A stretch of 64,000 nucleotides of DNA from Marinomonas primoryensis (GCF_013372285.1 NZ_CP054301.1:2156001-2220000); one strand, 5' to 3'; shown: positions 9,326-18,737, counted from the first letter of the stretch. The notes: generated by a model from the letters alone, not told the origin. Made by a program: numbers and translations.

Positions 9326-9394
9326 ATTACTAACCGCTCTACTCTATTCAAGCGATTTACGATCTCTATTTATAAAATAAAGCACCATAAATAA

Positions 9395-9470
9395 TGGCGT
9401 CCCGTAGGGGGTTTGAACCCCTGTTACCGCCGTGAAAGGGCGGTGTCCTAGACCACTAGACGAACGGGAC
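9395..9470 (-). tRNA. tRNA-Glu (UUC), copy 3
   Basis: 76 bases, same sequence as copy 2, exactly 279 bases further on. Confidence 0.97.
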
Positions 9471-9529
9471 ACTGTTTAGTTTTGAGAAAACTATAAACAA
9501 CCACATCACGTTATCGCTAACATCGATGT

Positions 9530-9604
9530 TGGAGCGGGAAACGAGGCTCGAACTCGCGACCCCAACCTTGGCAAGGTTGTGCTCTACCACTGAGCTATTC
9601 CCGC
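9530..9604 (-). tRNA. tRNA-Gly (GCC), copy 2
   Basis: 75 bases, same as Gly copy 1, 279 bases further on; CCA encoded. Confidence 0.97.
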
Positions 9605-9673
9605 ATTACTAACCGCTCTACTCTATTCAAGCGATTTACGATCTCTATTTATAAAATAAAGCACCATAAATAA

Positions 9674-9749
9674 TGGCGTCCCGTAGGGGGTTTGAACCCC
9701 TGTTACCGCCGTGAAAGGGCGGTGTCCTAGACCACTAGACGAACGGGAC
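9674..9749 (-). tRNA. tRNA-Glu (UUC), copy 4
   Basis: 76 bases, same sequence as copies 2 and 3, 279 bases further on. Confidence 0.97.
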
Positions 9750-9808
9750 ACTGTTTAGTTTTGAGAAAACTATAAACAACCACATCACGTTATCGCTAAC
9801 ATCGATGT

Positions 9809-9883
9809 TGGAGCGGGAAACGAGGCTCGAACTCGCGACCCCAACCTTGGCAAGGTTGTGCTCTACCACTGAGCTATTCCCGC
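9809..9883 (-). tRNA. tRNA-Gly (GCC), copy 3
   Basis: 75 bases, same as Gly copies 1 and 2; CCA encoded. Confidence 0.97.
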
Positions 9884-9952
9884 ATTACTAACCGCTCTAC
9901 TCTATTCAAGCGATTTACGATCTCTATTTATAAAATAAAGCACCATAAATAA

Positions 9953-10028
9953 TGGCGTCCCGTAGGGGGTTTGAACCCCTGTTACCGCCGTGAAAGGGCG
10001 GTGTCCTAGACCACTAGACGAACGGGAC
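9953..10028 (-). tRNA. tRNA-Glu (UUC), copy 5
   Basis: 76 bases, same sequence as copies 2-4. Confidence 0.97.
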
Positions 10029-10087
10029 ACTGTTTAGTTTTGAGAAAACTATAAACAACCACATCACGTTATCGCTAACATCGATGT

Positions 10088-10162
10088 TGGAGCGGGAAAC
10101 GAGGCTCGAACTCGCGACCCCAACCTTGGCAAGGTTGTGCTCTACCACTGAGCTATTCCCGC
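10088..10162 (-). tRNA. tRNA-Gly (GCC), copy 4
   Basis: 75 bases, same as the other Gly copies. The spacer on its promoter-proximal side (10163-10219) differs from the others. Confidence 0.97.
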
Positions 10163-10219
10163 AATAACTTCTCATTCACAGAAATATAGGTAAACTATAC
10201 AACCACCTGTATATAAAGA

Positions 10220-10295
10220 TGGCGTCCCGTAGGGGGTTTGAACCCCTGTTACCGCCGTGAAAGGGCGGTGTCCTAGACCACTAGACGAACGGGAC
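10220..10295 (-). tRNA. tRNA-Glu (UUC), copy 6
   Basis: 76 bases, anticodon TTC. It is the promoter-proximal gene of the minus-strand array. Upstream on the minus strand is GATTATAACG, a possible -10 element just before the tRNA 5' end; no convincing -35 was found. Confidence 0.97.
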
Positions 10296-10425
10296 TACGT
10301 TATAATCTTGCTGTGTGAGCGGGTGCGTATATTACTGTTACCAAACATAAAATCAACAGTTTTTTTTATTAATTTAAGTCACTTAAAAAAAAAGTACCAT
10401 ATAAATCAATTGAATCGGAGCTCTT

Positions 10426-10995
10426 ATGCTAAACAAAAAACTATTATTAACCCTGTCACTTTCAACGCTTTTATTAGCGGGCTGCTCTACAACACATTAT
10501 ATAAGCGTCACTCCGCAGGCTGATGTAAAAGGTAAAAGCCTCACCAACGAGAGAGTTATCAATGTCACCACTAGCACTAAACTGACTAATTCCATTGGCT
10601 TTATTAAAACAAGCATTAATGAGCGAGCTGACATTTTTACAACAAACGACGTCAAAGAAAGTGTTAAGGATAGTGTACTGGCAGGCTTGCGCGAATTAGG
10701 CTTCACTCCAGAACAAGGCGTTATGCCAGCAGCAGACCTACAAATTGAAATAACCAAGATGAGCTACACCACAACAGTCGAAACATTAAAAACCGTAGCC
10801 ACGTTAGAATTTGAACTAAAAACCACGCTAGCAGCAAAAGGACAAACCTACAAAGCCAACTACGGCTCTGAGAAAGTGAGAGAGTACGGCACAATGCCCT
10901 ACCAGCAATCCGTTCAGGACGATATGAATAGCCTAGCCAGCCAAACAGTCAACCGCTTACTAAGCGATCCAAACATTATCGTTTTACTTAAATAA
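10426..10995 (+). CDS. YajG-family lipoprotein
   Basis: 189 residues. A type II signal peptide with lipobox L-L-A-G-C puts the lipidated Cys at residue 19. The remainder (SVTPQADVKGKSLTNERVINVTTSTKL..., AADLQIEITKMSY..., NYGSEKVREYGTMP, DMNSLASQTVNRLLSDPNIIVLLK) follows the pattern of YajG, an outer-membrane lipoprotein of unknown function. The ATG follows CGGAG at proper spacing. It is monocistronic with its own terminator. Confidence 0.82.
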   Translation: MLNKKLLLTLSLSTLLLAGCSTTHYISVTPQADVKGKSLTNERVINVTTSTKLTNSIGFIKTSINERADIFTTNDVKESVKDSVLAGLRELGFTPEQGVMPAADLQIEITKMSYTTTVETLKTVATLEFELKTTLAAKGQTYKANYGSEKVREYGTMPYQQSVQDDMNSLASQTVNRLLSDPNIIVLLK

Positions 10996-11008
10996 AGCCC
11001 GATAATAT

Positions 11009-11046
11009 AAACGACCTTCATGCACTGTATTAAGAAGGTCGTTTTT
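11009..11046 (+). terminator. Terminator of the YajG-like gene
   Basis: ACGACCTTC/GAAGGTCGT 9-bp stem followed by TTTTTA. Confidence 0.85.
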
Positions 11047-11221
11047 ACTTCACCAACCTCTGCAACACAATCACCAATTACTCTCTTCTAATCAAGCCAG
11101 ATCGCAGCTTAACAACCACTTTCACTTTTTAACGTAAGATTTTTTCTCACTGCATCTTGATCACCTCGACGTTAAGTGTAAAGTTAGAATATTTTTACAA
11201 TCCAGCTTCCATAAGGATAAA

Positions 11222-12442
11222 GTGGTGCAAATTCGCAAATCAAACAAACTCGCCAATATATGCTATGAAATTCGTGGCCCAGTACTAAAAGAAGCTGTCC
11301 GGATGGAAGAAGAGGGGCAGCGTATACTTAAGCTTAATATAGGCAACCCTGCCGCATTTGGCTTTGAGGCTCCCGATGAAATACTCGTTGACGTCATTCG
11401 CAATCTACCCACTTCTCAAGGATACTGCGAATCCAAGGGCCTTTACTCTGCTCGCAAGGCCGTTATGCAAAAATATCAAGCAATGGGCATCAAATCTGCG
11501 GATGTAAACCATGTTTGGATGGGGAACGGGGTCAGCGAACTTATCGTCATGGCAATGCAAGGACTTCTTAACGACGGTGATGAAATTCTCATACCAGCCC
11601 CTGACTACCCTCTTTGGACCGCTGCTGCCACCCTCTCAGGCGGCTATGTGAAACATTACCTCTGCGACGAAGGCGCCGGCTGGCAACCAGACATCAATGA
11701 CATTCGCTCAAAAATATCCAACAAAACCAAAGCCATCGTCATTATAAACCCGAACAACCCAACGGGTGCGGTGTATGAAAAAGGCATACTAGAGTCAATA
11801 ATTAATCTTGCTGAAGAACACAACCTTCTGATTTTTTCGGATGAAATTTACGACAAAATCCTCTATGACGACGCCCAACATATTCCTACTGCTACATTGA
11901 CAGAAGGCCGCGCACCTTGCATTACGTTCGGTGGACTCTCAAAAGTCTATCGCACCGCTGGCTTCCGTTCAGGCTGGATGGTCATTACGGGGGATAGAGC
12001 CGGTATCAGCGATTATATAGAAGGGTTAGACATTCTCAGCTCTATGAGACTATGCGCCAACGTACCTGCTCAGCATGCCGTACAAACCGCATTAGGTGGA
12101 TACCAAAGCATTAATGAACTAATTATCCCCGGCGGTCGCTTTTATGAGCAACGCAAAGTAGCTTGGGAAGCGCTTGACTCAATTCCCGGCGTTCACTGCC
12201 ATAAACCTGAAGGGGCGTTGTATTTATTCCCTCGTCTCGATCCAAAAATATACAAAATTAAAAATGACATGGATCTTGTCTTGCAGTTCTTGCGAGAAGA
12301 AAAAGTACTTATTGTTCAAGGCACCGGATTTAATTGGCCAACACCAGATCATGTTCGTTTTGTCTTTTTACCACACACCGAAGAACTAACACCCGCCATG
12401 GAACGATTTGCTGCGTTTTTAGGTCGATTAAGAAAGCGTTAA
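11222..12442 (+). CDS. alaA: Alanine aminotransferase AlaA (YfbQ type)
   Basis: 406 residues, class I PLP aminotransferase. It closely follows E. coli AlaA along its length: IRGPVLKEA, LKLNIGNPAAFGFEAPDEILVDVIRN, GYCESKGLYSARKA, IINPNNPTGAVY, the PLP lysine (Lys241) in FGGLSKVYRTAGFR, and RLCANVPAQHAVQTALGGYQS. It makes alanine from pyruvate and glutamate. The start is a GTG (11222 or the adjacent 11225), served by AAGGAT. It has its own upstream region of about 170 bases. Confidence 0.93.
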   Translation: MVQIRKSNKLANICYEIRGPVLKEAVRMEEEGQRILKLNIGNPAAFGFEAPDEILVDVIRNLPTSQGYCESKGLYSARKAVMQKYQAMGIKSADVNHVWMGNGVSELIVMAMQGLLNDGDEILIPAPDYPLWTAAATLSGGYVKHYLCDEGAGWQPDINDIRSKISNKTKAIVIINPNNPTGAVYEKGILESIINLAEEHNLLIFSDEIYDKILYDDAQHIPTATLTEGRAPCITFGGLSKVYRTAGFRSGWMVITGDRAGISDYIEGLDILSSMRLCANVPAQHAVQTALGGYQSINELIIPGGRFYEQRKVAWEALDSIPGVHCHKPEGALYLFPRLDPKIYKIKNDMDLVLQFLREEKVLIVQGTGFNWPTPDHVRFVFLPHTEELTPAMERFAAFLGRLRKR

Positions 12443-12509
12443 CACCACTCTTGAAATAATCCAATAAAGCCCTACTATGCTCCTTAACAGTTTCTTAAGG
12501 AGCATATCG

Positions 12510-13388
12510 ATGCGCATTATTCTGTTTTTGCTGACAAACCTCGCCGTCATGGTGGTGGCAGGTATTGTCTTAAGTCTTTTGGGCGTTAATGGTTATATGA
12601 CCAGCAATGGCCTCGACTTCACCTCTTTGCTGATCTTTTGCGGTGTCTTTGGCTTTACGGGCAGCATCATTTCACTCCTATTATCTAAATTCATGGCGAA
12701 ACGTGGCTCGGGTGCCGTTGTTATTGAGCAACCACGCAACCACAAAGAAGCCTGGCTACTTGATACAGTAAAAGAACTTTCGCAAAAGGCGGGCATTAAA
12801 ATGCCAGAAGTTGCGATTTTTCCCGCTCACGATGCCAATGCGTTCGCCACTGGCTGGAACAAAAATGCGGCGTTAGTTGCGGTTTCCAGCGGCATGTTAG
12901 ATCGCTTCTCGCCCGATGAAATTAAAGCAGTACTTGGCCATGAGATAGGGCACGTAGCAAACGGAGACATGATCACCCTGTCACTCATTCAAGGTGTGGT
13001 TAACACCTTTGTTATGTTCTTTGCACGTATCGCCGCTTATGCCGTCGATCAGTTCTTGCGTAAAAACGATAACGAAGGCTCTGTGGGTTGGGGTTATTAT
13101 ATTGCGACATTTGTATTTGAGATCATCTTCGGCGTATTGGCCTCAATGATTGTTATGTGGTTCTCTCGCTTTCGCGAATTTAGAGCGGATGAAGCCGGGG
13201 CTCGTTTGGCAGGAAAAAACGCCATGATTGCAGCACTTGTACGATTACAGAAAGAGCATGAAGAAAGCCACATGCCGGACTCGATGCTTGCTTTCGGCAT
13301 TCGTCGCGGCAGAAAACCAACTATGGGCGAGTTGTTTTCTAGCCACCCACCAATCGAAGTCAGAATCAAAGCCCTTCAAGCACTTTAA
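12510..13388 (+). CDS. htpX: Membrane zinc metalloprotease HtpX
   Basis: 292 residues from the ATG at 12510 with a strong AAGGAG ribosome site; an earlier in-frame ATG has no support. Two N-terminal membrane helices (~4-25 and ~38-58) are followed by the zinc motif HEIGH (His144-His148), two more hydrophobic segments after [11 protein letters not shown] and [20 protein letters not shown], then [11 protein letters not shown], which holds the third zinc ligand, and [10 protein letters not shown]. HtpX degrades misfolded inner-membrane proteins and is usually envelope-stress controlled; I saw no clear regulator site. Confidence 0.96.
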   Translation: MRIILFLLTNLAVMVVAGIVLSLLGVNGYMTSNGLDFTSLLIFCGVFGFTGSIISLLLSKFMAKRGSGAVVIEQPRNHKEAWLLDTVKELSQKAGIKMPEVAIFPAHDANAFATGWNKNAALVAVSSGMLDRFSPDEIKAVLGHEIGHVANGDMITLSLIQGVVNTFVMFFARIAAYAVDQFLRKNDNEGSVGWGYYIATFVFEIIFGVLASMIVMWFSRFREFRADEAGARLAGKNAMIAALVRLQKEHEESHMPDSMLAFGIRRGRKPTMGELFSSHPPIEVRIKALQAL

Positions 13389-13404
13389 CCCCCAGAGCTT
13401 CACC

Positions 13405-13440
13405 ATAAAAAACGCCAGCTTATTTGCTGGCGTTTTTTAT
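13405..13440. terminator. Bidirectional terminator between htpX and the PilZ gene
   Basis: ACGCCAGC/GCTGGCGT stem with A run before and T run after. It lies between convergent genes, so it can serve both. Confidence 0.88.
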
Positions 13441-13450
13441 GTTTAAAAAA

Positions 13451-14173
13451 CTATTTTGTTTTGTTGTGCTGGGTTTCTAAGATGAAAGCCATCAAAGGAA
13501 TACCCGCCTCCTTCAGAACATCCACAAAGCGAATACCATAGACATAAAAGTACTCTACACCCATTCGGCTTAAAAAATCATTATCTACTAAACTAGCCTG
13601 AACCTGCTCAAGCATTTGAATTTCTTGTGTCCTAATTTCACAATCTAGCTTTAGAATATGATTATAAGGCCCTATTTTCACACTACATACCAAACGCATT
13701 GTCTGGTTAACCGAACCGAAATCCTCTTTCGATATAAGCTTTGCGCCGCCAAGACTCAAATCAATAATAATAGAAGAAGAAGCCGCAGCGATGGTTGTTA
13801 CGGCACCATTTGGTTCAACATTCGATATTAAACGAGTTTCAACTCGAACAGCTTGACGAACTTCAGACGTTTCAACATAACTTGGGTAGGCGATGTGTAA
13901 GTGAGCAGCTGGCTCCATATAGCTTTTTGCCACTTTACTAGAAAAGGCGCAAACATGCGTACTCAACATTAATCGAACATTTACGACCTGACTGTCTCTT
14001 ACTAGAATGTTTTTTCCTTTTAACCTAGGACTAGACAAAATTAGCGAACTTCTTGGAATATTACCAAGCACTTTCACCATGTAACGCCCTGGAGGAGAAA
14101 TAAACTCCAACTGAACATTTGTCCCTATTGGCACTTCAAGATCTCCCAGATCAACCTGCATTACTCCAGCCAT
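13451..14173 (-). CDS. YcgR-like PilZ-domain protein (c-di-GMP effector)
   Basis: 240 residues. The N-terminal ~100 residues form a YcgR-N-like barrel (GDLEVPIGTNVQLEFISPPGRYMVKVLG). The PilZ domain follows, with the c-di-GMP signature RxxxR in EVRQAVRVETR and D-L-S-L-G-G-A-K. YcgR proteins act on flagellar motors in response to c-di-GMP; no flagellar genes are nearby, so the target is unknown. It starts 16 bases downstream of pdxB and is likely co-transcribed with epmC-pdxB. Confidence 0.82.
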   Translation of the reverse strand: MAGVMQVDLGDLEVPIGTNVQLEFISPPGRYMVKVLGNIPRSSLILSSPRLKGKNILVRDSQVVNVRLMLSTHVCAFSSKVAKSYMEPAAHLHIAYPSYVETSEVRQAVRVETRLISNVEPNGAVTTIAAASSSIIIDLSLGGAKLISKEDFGSVNQTMRLVCSVKIGPYNHILKLDCEIRTQEIQMLEQVQASLVDNDFLSRMGVEYFYVYGIRFVDVLKEAGIPLMAFILETQHNKTK

Positions 14174-14189
14174 GCACTTACCTTAGTCT

Positions 14190-15332
14190 CTATTTATTAT
14201 TTACCGAAAAACCGGCAGCACCTAAAAAGTTGTGCGCAATACTAATATCAGCGCTCATGAAACAAGTATTTAGTTCATCTCTTTCAATGTAATGTTTTCG
14301 CAACCAATCGAAGACGTTATTTTCTTTATTTTCCCGATATTTAAAGCGTAAGCGCGCATCATCTCTTGCAACATCATAGATCGCATGAATACTTCGAGCC
14401 AGCATTTCCTCTTGCGACCCACCTGCACGCACACGAATAGCCGAAAGCCAACCATCACTCATGGCATCTTTGCTGCTTATACCGAGAGTATTTAATTTCA
14501 AATACTGGCATAAAGCCTGATACACCATCCATGTACCTTTTTCACGACCTTGCTTGCTATATCCAGCAATATGCGGAGTAGCGATATCGACGATAGAAAC
14601 CAACGCCTGATTAATGTTGGGCTCATCATCCCAAACATCCAGTACTAAATGCAGATCACCGTTCAGCTGAGCATGACGCTCAATCAAGGCTTGCTCATCG
14701 ATAACGCCACCTCGTCCAGCCGAAATAATAGCAGCGCCAGCAGACAATTGACTTAACGCTTCCGCTCCCAGCATCCCCTTTGTGGGATAGCTTCCTGAAT
14801 GCGTTAAGGGGGCATGCAGTGAAATCACATCGCAAGCCAACACATCAGTCAAAGAAACAAAATTTACCGAGCCGCCAGAATCCATCTTTAAAGGATCATA
14901 AACACAGACCTGACATCCCATTCTGGCAAAACGCTCGTAGACGGATTTTCCTACATTACCATATCCGATGACGCCAATTTTTTTGCTTAACCAATGAAGA
15001 CCCTTCGTTAGATAAAGATAACTCAAACCACTGAAAACATAATCAGCGACCGCTTCCGCGTTGCACCCTGGAGCGCTACTGAAAGCAACATTCGCCTCCG
15101 CGAGATATTTCAGATCAATGTGATCCACGCCGATCGTAGCGCTTCCAACAAAACGAACAGAACTACCTTCAAGAAGATCTCGGGTTACCTTCGTTACAGA
15201 TCTGACCAAAAGCACATCCGCATTATTTACCTGATCATGCGTTAACGCTCGTCCATTAACCAACTCAACGGTACCTAAATGTGAAAAGAGAGCTTCCGCA
15301 TTCGGCATATTTTCATCTGCAATAATCTTCAT
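14190..15332 (-). CDS. pdxB: Erythronate-4-phosphate dehydrogenase
   Basis: 380 residues. It catalyses the second step of the DXP-dependent pyridoxal phosphate pathway. Visible: MKIIADENMPNAEALFSHLG, LLVRSVTKV, FVGSATIGVDHID, the NAD-binding GYGNVGKSVYERF, ISLHAPLT, ISAGRGGVIDE and IATPHIAGYSKQGREKGT with the catalytic His. The C-terminal PdxB dimerisation domain is present. It overlaps the end of epmC by 20 bases. Confidence 0.95.
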   Translation of the reverse strand: MKIIADENMPNAEALFSHLGTVELVNGRALTHDQVNNADVLLVRSVTKVTRDLLEGSSVRFVGSATIGVDHIDLKYLAEANVAFSSAPGCNAEAVADYVFSGLSYLYLTKGLHWLSKKIGVIGYGNVGKSVYERFARMGCQVCVYDPLKMDSGGSVNFVSLTDVLACDVISLHAPLTHSGSYPTKGMLGAEALSQLSAGAAIISAGRGGVIDEQALIERHAQLNGDLHLVLDVWDDEPNINQALVSIVDIATPHIAGYSKQGREKGTWMVYQALCQYLKLNTLGISSKDAMSDGWLSAIRVRAGGSQEEMLARSIHAIYDVARDDARLRFKYRENKENNVFDWLRKHYIERDELNTCFMSADISIAHNFLGAAGFSVNNK

Positions 15333-15852
15333 ACTGTCGCTTTAAAAACTCATCTAATACCAGATCAGAACTATGTTGTTTTAATAAATACCCTGCAAAC
15401 AACTCAACCCTTTCAGGAAATCCAGAAACTATATATTCGCCTACCTGAGCCATAACAGCCTTTTCAAAATGCCTAGCATCATAATCAGGCAGGGATAAAT
15501 TATCGACACTGACACGAAAGGGCAACCCAGCTACCCAATGCAATACACATTCAACCGCTTGAGGTCTCACCTCGACTCGCTCAAACTCTAACTGTGTAGG
15601 CAAGTCACGAGAATCAGATTCATACCAATAACCATAATCCTCCAAACACCGCCTTTCGTGTCCAGCAATACACCAATGACTCACTTCATGCAGCGCACTA
15701 GAAAGATAATCAAAACGAAAATAAACGGTCGCCGGAACATCAGTCTGAGCGGGCAAATAAAGCGGCTCAGCGGCACCACCTACAAGGCGGGTATTGAAAC
15801 TTGAAAGGAAACAAGCACTAAAGGCTTCCATCAGCTGCTTTACATCTGTCAA
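15313..15852 (-). CDS. epmC: Elongation factor P hydroxylase EpmC (YfcM)
   Basis: 179 residues. The HExxH-like metal motif appears in SSALHEVSHWCIAGHERR, followed by DYGYWYESDSRD and the FERVEVRPQAVECVLHWVAG block typical of the family. EpmC hydroxylates the lysylated lysine of EF-P after EpmA/EpmB. Its presence implies that this organism uses beta-lysylated EF-P, though epmA, epmB and efp are not in the window. It overlaps pdxB. Confidence 0.93.
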   Translation of the reverse strand: MTDVKQLMEAFSACFLSSFNTRLVGGAAEPLYLPAQTDVPATVYFRFDYLSSALHEVSHWCIAGHERRCLEDYGYWYESDSRDLPTQLEFERVEVRPQAVECVLHWVAGLPFRVSVDNLSLPDYDARHFEKAVMAQVGEYIVSGFPERVELFAGYLLKQHSSDLVLDEFLKRQYEDYCR

Positions 15853-15983
15853 CTACAGACTCCAAATGTAAAGAATTATCACACAAGAAAGAAAAATGCG
15901 CCACGCAAAGTAATTAACTCCACGTAACGCATGAGATTTTCATCTTAAGGCATCAGCCAGACGTTAATAAATAGCTTCAGTAT

Positions 15984-17084
15984 TTAACCGCGATAATAGC
16001 GTGAAGGCACGAAAGGCATCGTCGTTAGCGTCAACGGAATACTCTTACCTCTTACACTGGCAAACAATGGCTGATCAGTACCAAGCGATGAAGTAGAAAC
16101 ATAAGCCATTACTATAGGTTGCGCGAGCGTTGGCGAGAAACCGCCACTTGTCACTACCCCTTGAACATTACCAAGCGCATCAACTATATCGACACCTTCG
16201 CGAACTGGCGCACGCCCATCCACCAAATAACCAACACGCTTCCTGGCTGGTTTATTCGCAAATTGCGGCAATATGATATCAGCACCAGGAAAACCACCAG
16301 CACGCTCACCATCCAAACGACGTACTTTTTGGATTGCCCAATTAATAGAAGCCTCTACTGGCGTAGTATTGGTGTCAATATCGTGACCATATAGACACAA
16401 GCCCGCCTCAAGACGTAACGAATCACGCGCACCAAGACCGATCCATTCGACCTCAGTAAAAGCCAACAATGCACTCGCAAAGGCATCAGCATGGTCATTT
16501 GGTACTGAAACTTCGTAACCATCTTCACCAGTATAACCAGAGCAACTTACCCAAAGCTCAACCCCTTGCCAATCCAGTTTGGAGCTTTGCATAAATGTCA
16601 TAGACAAAACATCAGGCACCATTCGGGTAAACACTTCGCGAGCTTTTGGCCCTTGAATAGCTAACAACGCTCGATTATCAATGACTTCAACATCACAACC
16701 TACCAATGATGACCTAAGGTAAGCAATGTCCTGTTCTTTACAGGCCGCATTTACGACCATAAAGACATCGTCACCCCAGTTCGCAAACATCAAATCATCT
16801 GTAATGCCGCCCTCGTCTGTTGTGAACATACCGTAACGCTGCATACCTTCCGCCAAATCAACAACATCAACCGGCAGAATTGCCTCAAGAGACGACTTTA
16901 CACCCTCCCCCCTTAACATCACTTGCCCCATGTGCGAGACATCAAACAACCCCGCATTCTCGCGAACCCATAGGTGTTCCTTCATGACGCCAAGAGGATA
17001 TTGAACAGGCATTTCATAACCTGCAAATTCAACCATTCTGGCACCAGAAGCAATATGTTGATCATACAAAGCTGTACGTTTCAT
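15984..17084 (-). CDS. gcvT: Glycine cleavage system T protein (aminomethyltransferase)
   Basis: 366 residues from the ATG at 17084 (MKRTALYDQHIASGARMVEFAGYEMP), preceded by AAGG; a 14-codon longer reading is unlikely. It transfers the methylene group from the H-protein arm to tetrahydrofolate. Conserved: LFDVSHMGQV, YGMFTTDEGGITDDLM, SCSGYTGEDGYEVSV and GLGARDSLRLEAGLCLYGHD. It is transcribed away from glyA-gcvH-gcvP, an arrangement that separates T from H and P. Confidence 0.96.
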   Translation of the reverse strand: MKRTALYDQHIASGARMVEFAGYEMPVQYPLGVMKEHLWVRENAGLFDVSHMGQVMLRGEGVKSSLEAILPVDVVDLAEGMQRYGMFTTDEGGITDDLMFANWGDDVFMVVNAACKEQDIAYLRSSLVGCDVEVIDNRALLAIQGPKAREVFTRMVPDVLSMTFMQSSKLDWQGVELWVSCSGYTGEDGYEVSVPNDHADAFASALLAFTEVEWIGLGARDSLRLEAGLCLYGHDIDTNTTPVEASINWAIQKVRRLDGERAGGFPGADIILPQFANKPARKRVGYLVDGRAPVREGVDIVDALGNVQGVVTSGGFSPTLAQPIVMAYVSTSSLGTDQPLFASVRGKSIPLTLTTMPFVPSRYYRG

Positions 17085-17117
17085 AACGAAAACCTTAATA
17101 AAGTTAGTGGTAGGGTT

Positions 17118-17135
17118 TGTTTCCAATTGGAAACA
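17118..17135. promoter_or_regulatory. Palindromic operator-like site, gcvT side
   Basis: Perfect 18-bp palindrome TGTTTCCAATTGGAAACA, 34 bases upstream of the gcvT ATG. Placed right after a candidate -10, it would suit a repressor. The regulator is unknown. Confidence 0.6.
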
Positions 17136-17282
17136 GAGTATCTAAAAGCAACTTGATTTGACAAGTACTAAGCAATATTTATTAAGTGATTATTGTAATA
17201 AATACCAACAAAAATGGAGAAAACAACTAAATGATCGGTCAAAAATATTAAGATATATACTTAGAATTCACTTCAATTTACT

Positions 17283-17298
17283 GTTTCCAATTGGAAAC
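17283..17298. promoter_or_regulatory. Palindromic operator-like site, glyA side
   Basis: Second exact copy of the 16-bp palindrome, centred 164 bp from the first and 155 bases before the glyA ATG. Confidence 0.6.
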
Positions 17299-17453
17299 TT
17301 TTTGATTATGATAAAGAAAATGACGTAAATTGATCAATGACTGACGCTCTTAGAAAGATGATCTTTTTTCATCATCCTAGACTGCCATAGTGTTATTATA
17401 CGCAAAACTCATTGTCTTCTAGGCATACATGTTTATTAAAGAGGAATTTACCC

Positions 17454-18731
17454 ATGGTCAACACCGACGCTTTTTTCAGCCAAACGTTAGCTGAACGAGA
17501 TCCAGAGCTTTTTGCAACGATTGTTGCAGAAGAAGAACGCCAAGAAACCGGCATTGAATTGATCGCTTCTGAGAACATCACTTCAAAAGCAGTCTTGGAA
17601 GCTCAGGGCTCTGTCCTTACCAACAAATACGCTGAAGGTTATCCGAATCGTCGCTACTATGGTGGCTGTGAAGCGGTAGACGTAACAGAACAACTTGCGA
17701 TCGACCGAGCTAAACAACTTTTCAACTGCGAGTTTGCCAACGTGCAACCTCACTCTGGCGCCCAAGCAAATGGCGCAGTAATGCTTGCTCTACTTCAGCC
17801 AGGCGATACTATTCTTGGTATGTCTTTGGACTCAGGTGGTCATTTGACTCACGGTGCACCACCAGCGCAATCAGGTAAATGGTTTAATGCCATTCAATAC
17901 CAAGTTCACCCTGACACATTATTGATTGATTACGATGCCATCGAAGCACAGGCATTGGAATGCAAACCGAAAATGATCATCGCAGGTGGCTCTGCCATAC
18001 CTCGAGTTATAGACTTCAAGCGTTTCCGTGAAATTGCTGACAAAGTTGGCGCCTATTTGTTTGTTGATATGGCTCATATTGCTGGTCTTGTAGCGACAGG
18101 TGCTCATCCATCTCCGCTTCCTCACGCACATGTTGTAACAACCACAACACACAAAACACTTCGTGGCCCGCGCGGCGGCATGATTCTTTCCAACGACCTT
18201 GATCTTGGTAAGAAAATAAACTCTGCAGTTTTCCCAGGCTATCAAGGTGGCCCACTGATGCACGTCATCGCAGGTAAAGCCGTTGCCTTTGGTGAAGCCC
18301 TAAAACCTGAGTTCAAAGTGTACATCGATCAAGTAGTTGCGAACGCTAAAGTATTGGCAGAAGTGATGATTGAACGCGGTTGCGATATCGTGACCGGTGG
18401 AACAGACAACCACTTAATGCTTGTTGACTTGCGCCCTAAAGGCATCAAAGGCAACATGGCGGATAAAGCACTAGAACGCGCCGGCATCACCTGCAATAAA
18501 AACGGCATCCCGTTTGATACTGAAAAACCAATGATCACATCTGGTATCCGTATCGGTACACCGGCAGCAACGTCGCGTGGTTTTGGCATAGAAGAGTTTC
18601 GTCAAGTTGGTCATCTAATCAGTGACGTAATCGATGGCTTGGTAGCAATGCCAGAAGGCAATCCAGAAGTAGAAGCTCGCGTACTTTCTGAAGTAAAAGA
18701 ACTTTGCAAACGCTTCCCACTTTACCGCTAA
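17454..18731 (+). CDS. glyA: Serine hydroxymethyltransferase
   Basis: 425 residues from the ATG at 17454, with GAGG nine bases upstream. This PLP enzyme interconverts serine and glycine with tetrahydrofolate. Conserved: [60 protein letters not shown], the PLP lysine in [15 protein letters not shown], and [15 protein letters not shown]. Linked to gcvH-gcvP, so it closes the serine-glycine-C1 cycle with glycine cleavage. Confidence 0.98.
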   Translation: MVNTDAFFSQTLAERDPELFATIVAEEERQETGIELIASENITSKAVLEAQGSVLTNKYAEGYPNRRYYGGCEAVDVTEQLAIDRAKQLFNCEFANVQPHSGAQANGAVMLALLQPGDTILGMSLDSGGHLTHGAPPAQSGKWFNAIQYQVHPDTLLIDYDAIEAQALECKPKMIIAGGSAIPRVIDFKRFREIADKVGAYLFVDMAHIAGLVATGAHPSPLPHAHVVTTTTHKTLRGPRGGMILSNDLDLGKKINSAVFPGYQGGPLMHVIAGKAVAFGEALKPEFKVYIDQVVANAKVLAEVMIERGCDIVTGGTDNHLMLVDLRPKGIKGNMADKALERAGITCNKNGIPFDTEKPMITSGIRIGTPAATSRGFGIEEFRQVGHLISDVIDGLVAMPEGNPEVEARVLSEVKELCKRFPLYR

Positions 18732-18737
18732 AAACAC

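Larger units (their letters stand above)
9116..10219 (-). repeat. Four tandem ~279-bp Glu-Gly tRNA units
   Basis: tRNA-Glu starts recur at 9116, 9395, 9674, 9953 and 10220, so the unit lengths are 279, 279, 279 and 267. The spacers repeat almost base for base, including TAGTTTT-GAG-AAAACTA next to each Glu gene and AACATCGATGTT at the 3' end of each Gly gene. The 9116 unit differs slightly (for example AATCACATCGCG versus AACCACATCACG), and the last spacer is different. This is tandem duplication with little later divergence. Confidence 0.95.
17085..17453. promoter_or_regulatory. Divergent gcvT / glyA control region
   Basis: 369 bases without a gene. It holds two copies of the 16-bp palindrome GTTTCCAATTGGAAAC. 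On the gcvT side a weak TTGTCA...TACTCT promoter (18-bp spacer, minus strand) ends just before the first palindrome. On the glyA side TATTAT near 17394-17399 is a possible -10. No glycine-riboswitch consensus was recognised. Confidence 0.55.

Noticed and set aside
9116-10295. Regular repeats with spacers, resembling a CRISPR array
   Set aside because: The repeats are complete tRNA genes with CCA ends, and the spacers are themselves repeated, not unique.
17085-17453. Glycine riboswitch upstream of gcvT or glyA
   Set aside because: No tandem glycine-aptamer consensus could be recognised by eye; the palindromes point to a protein regulator.
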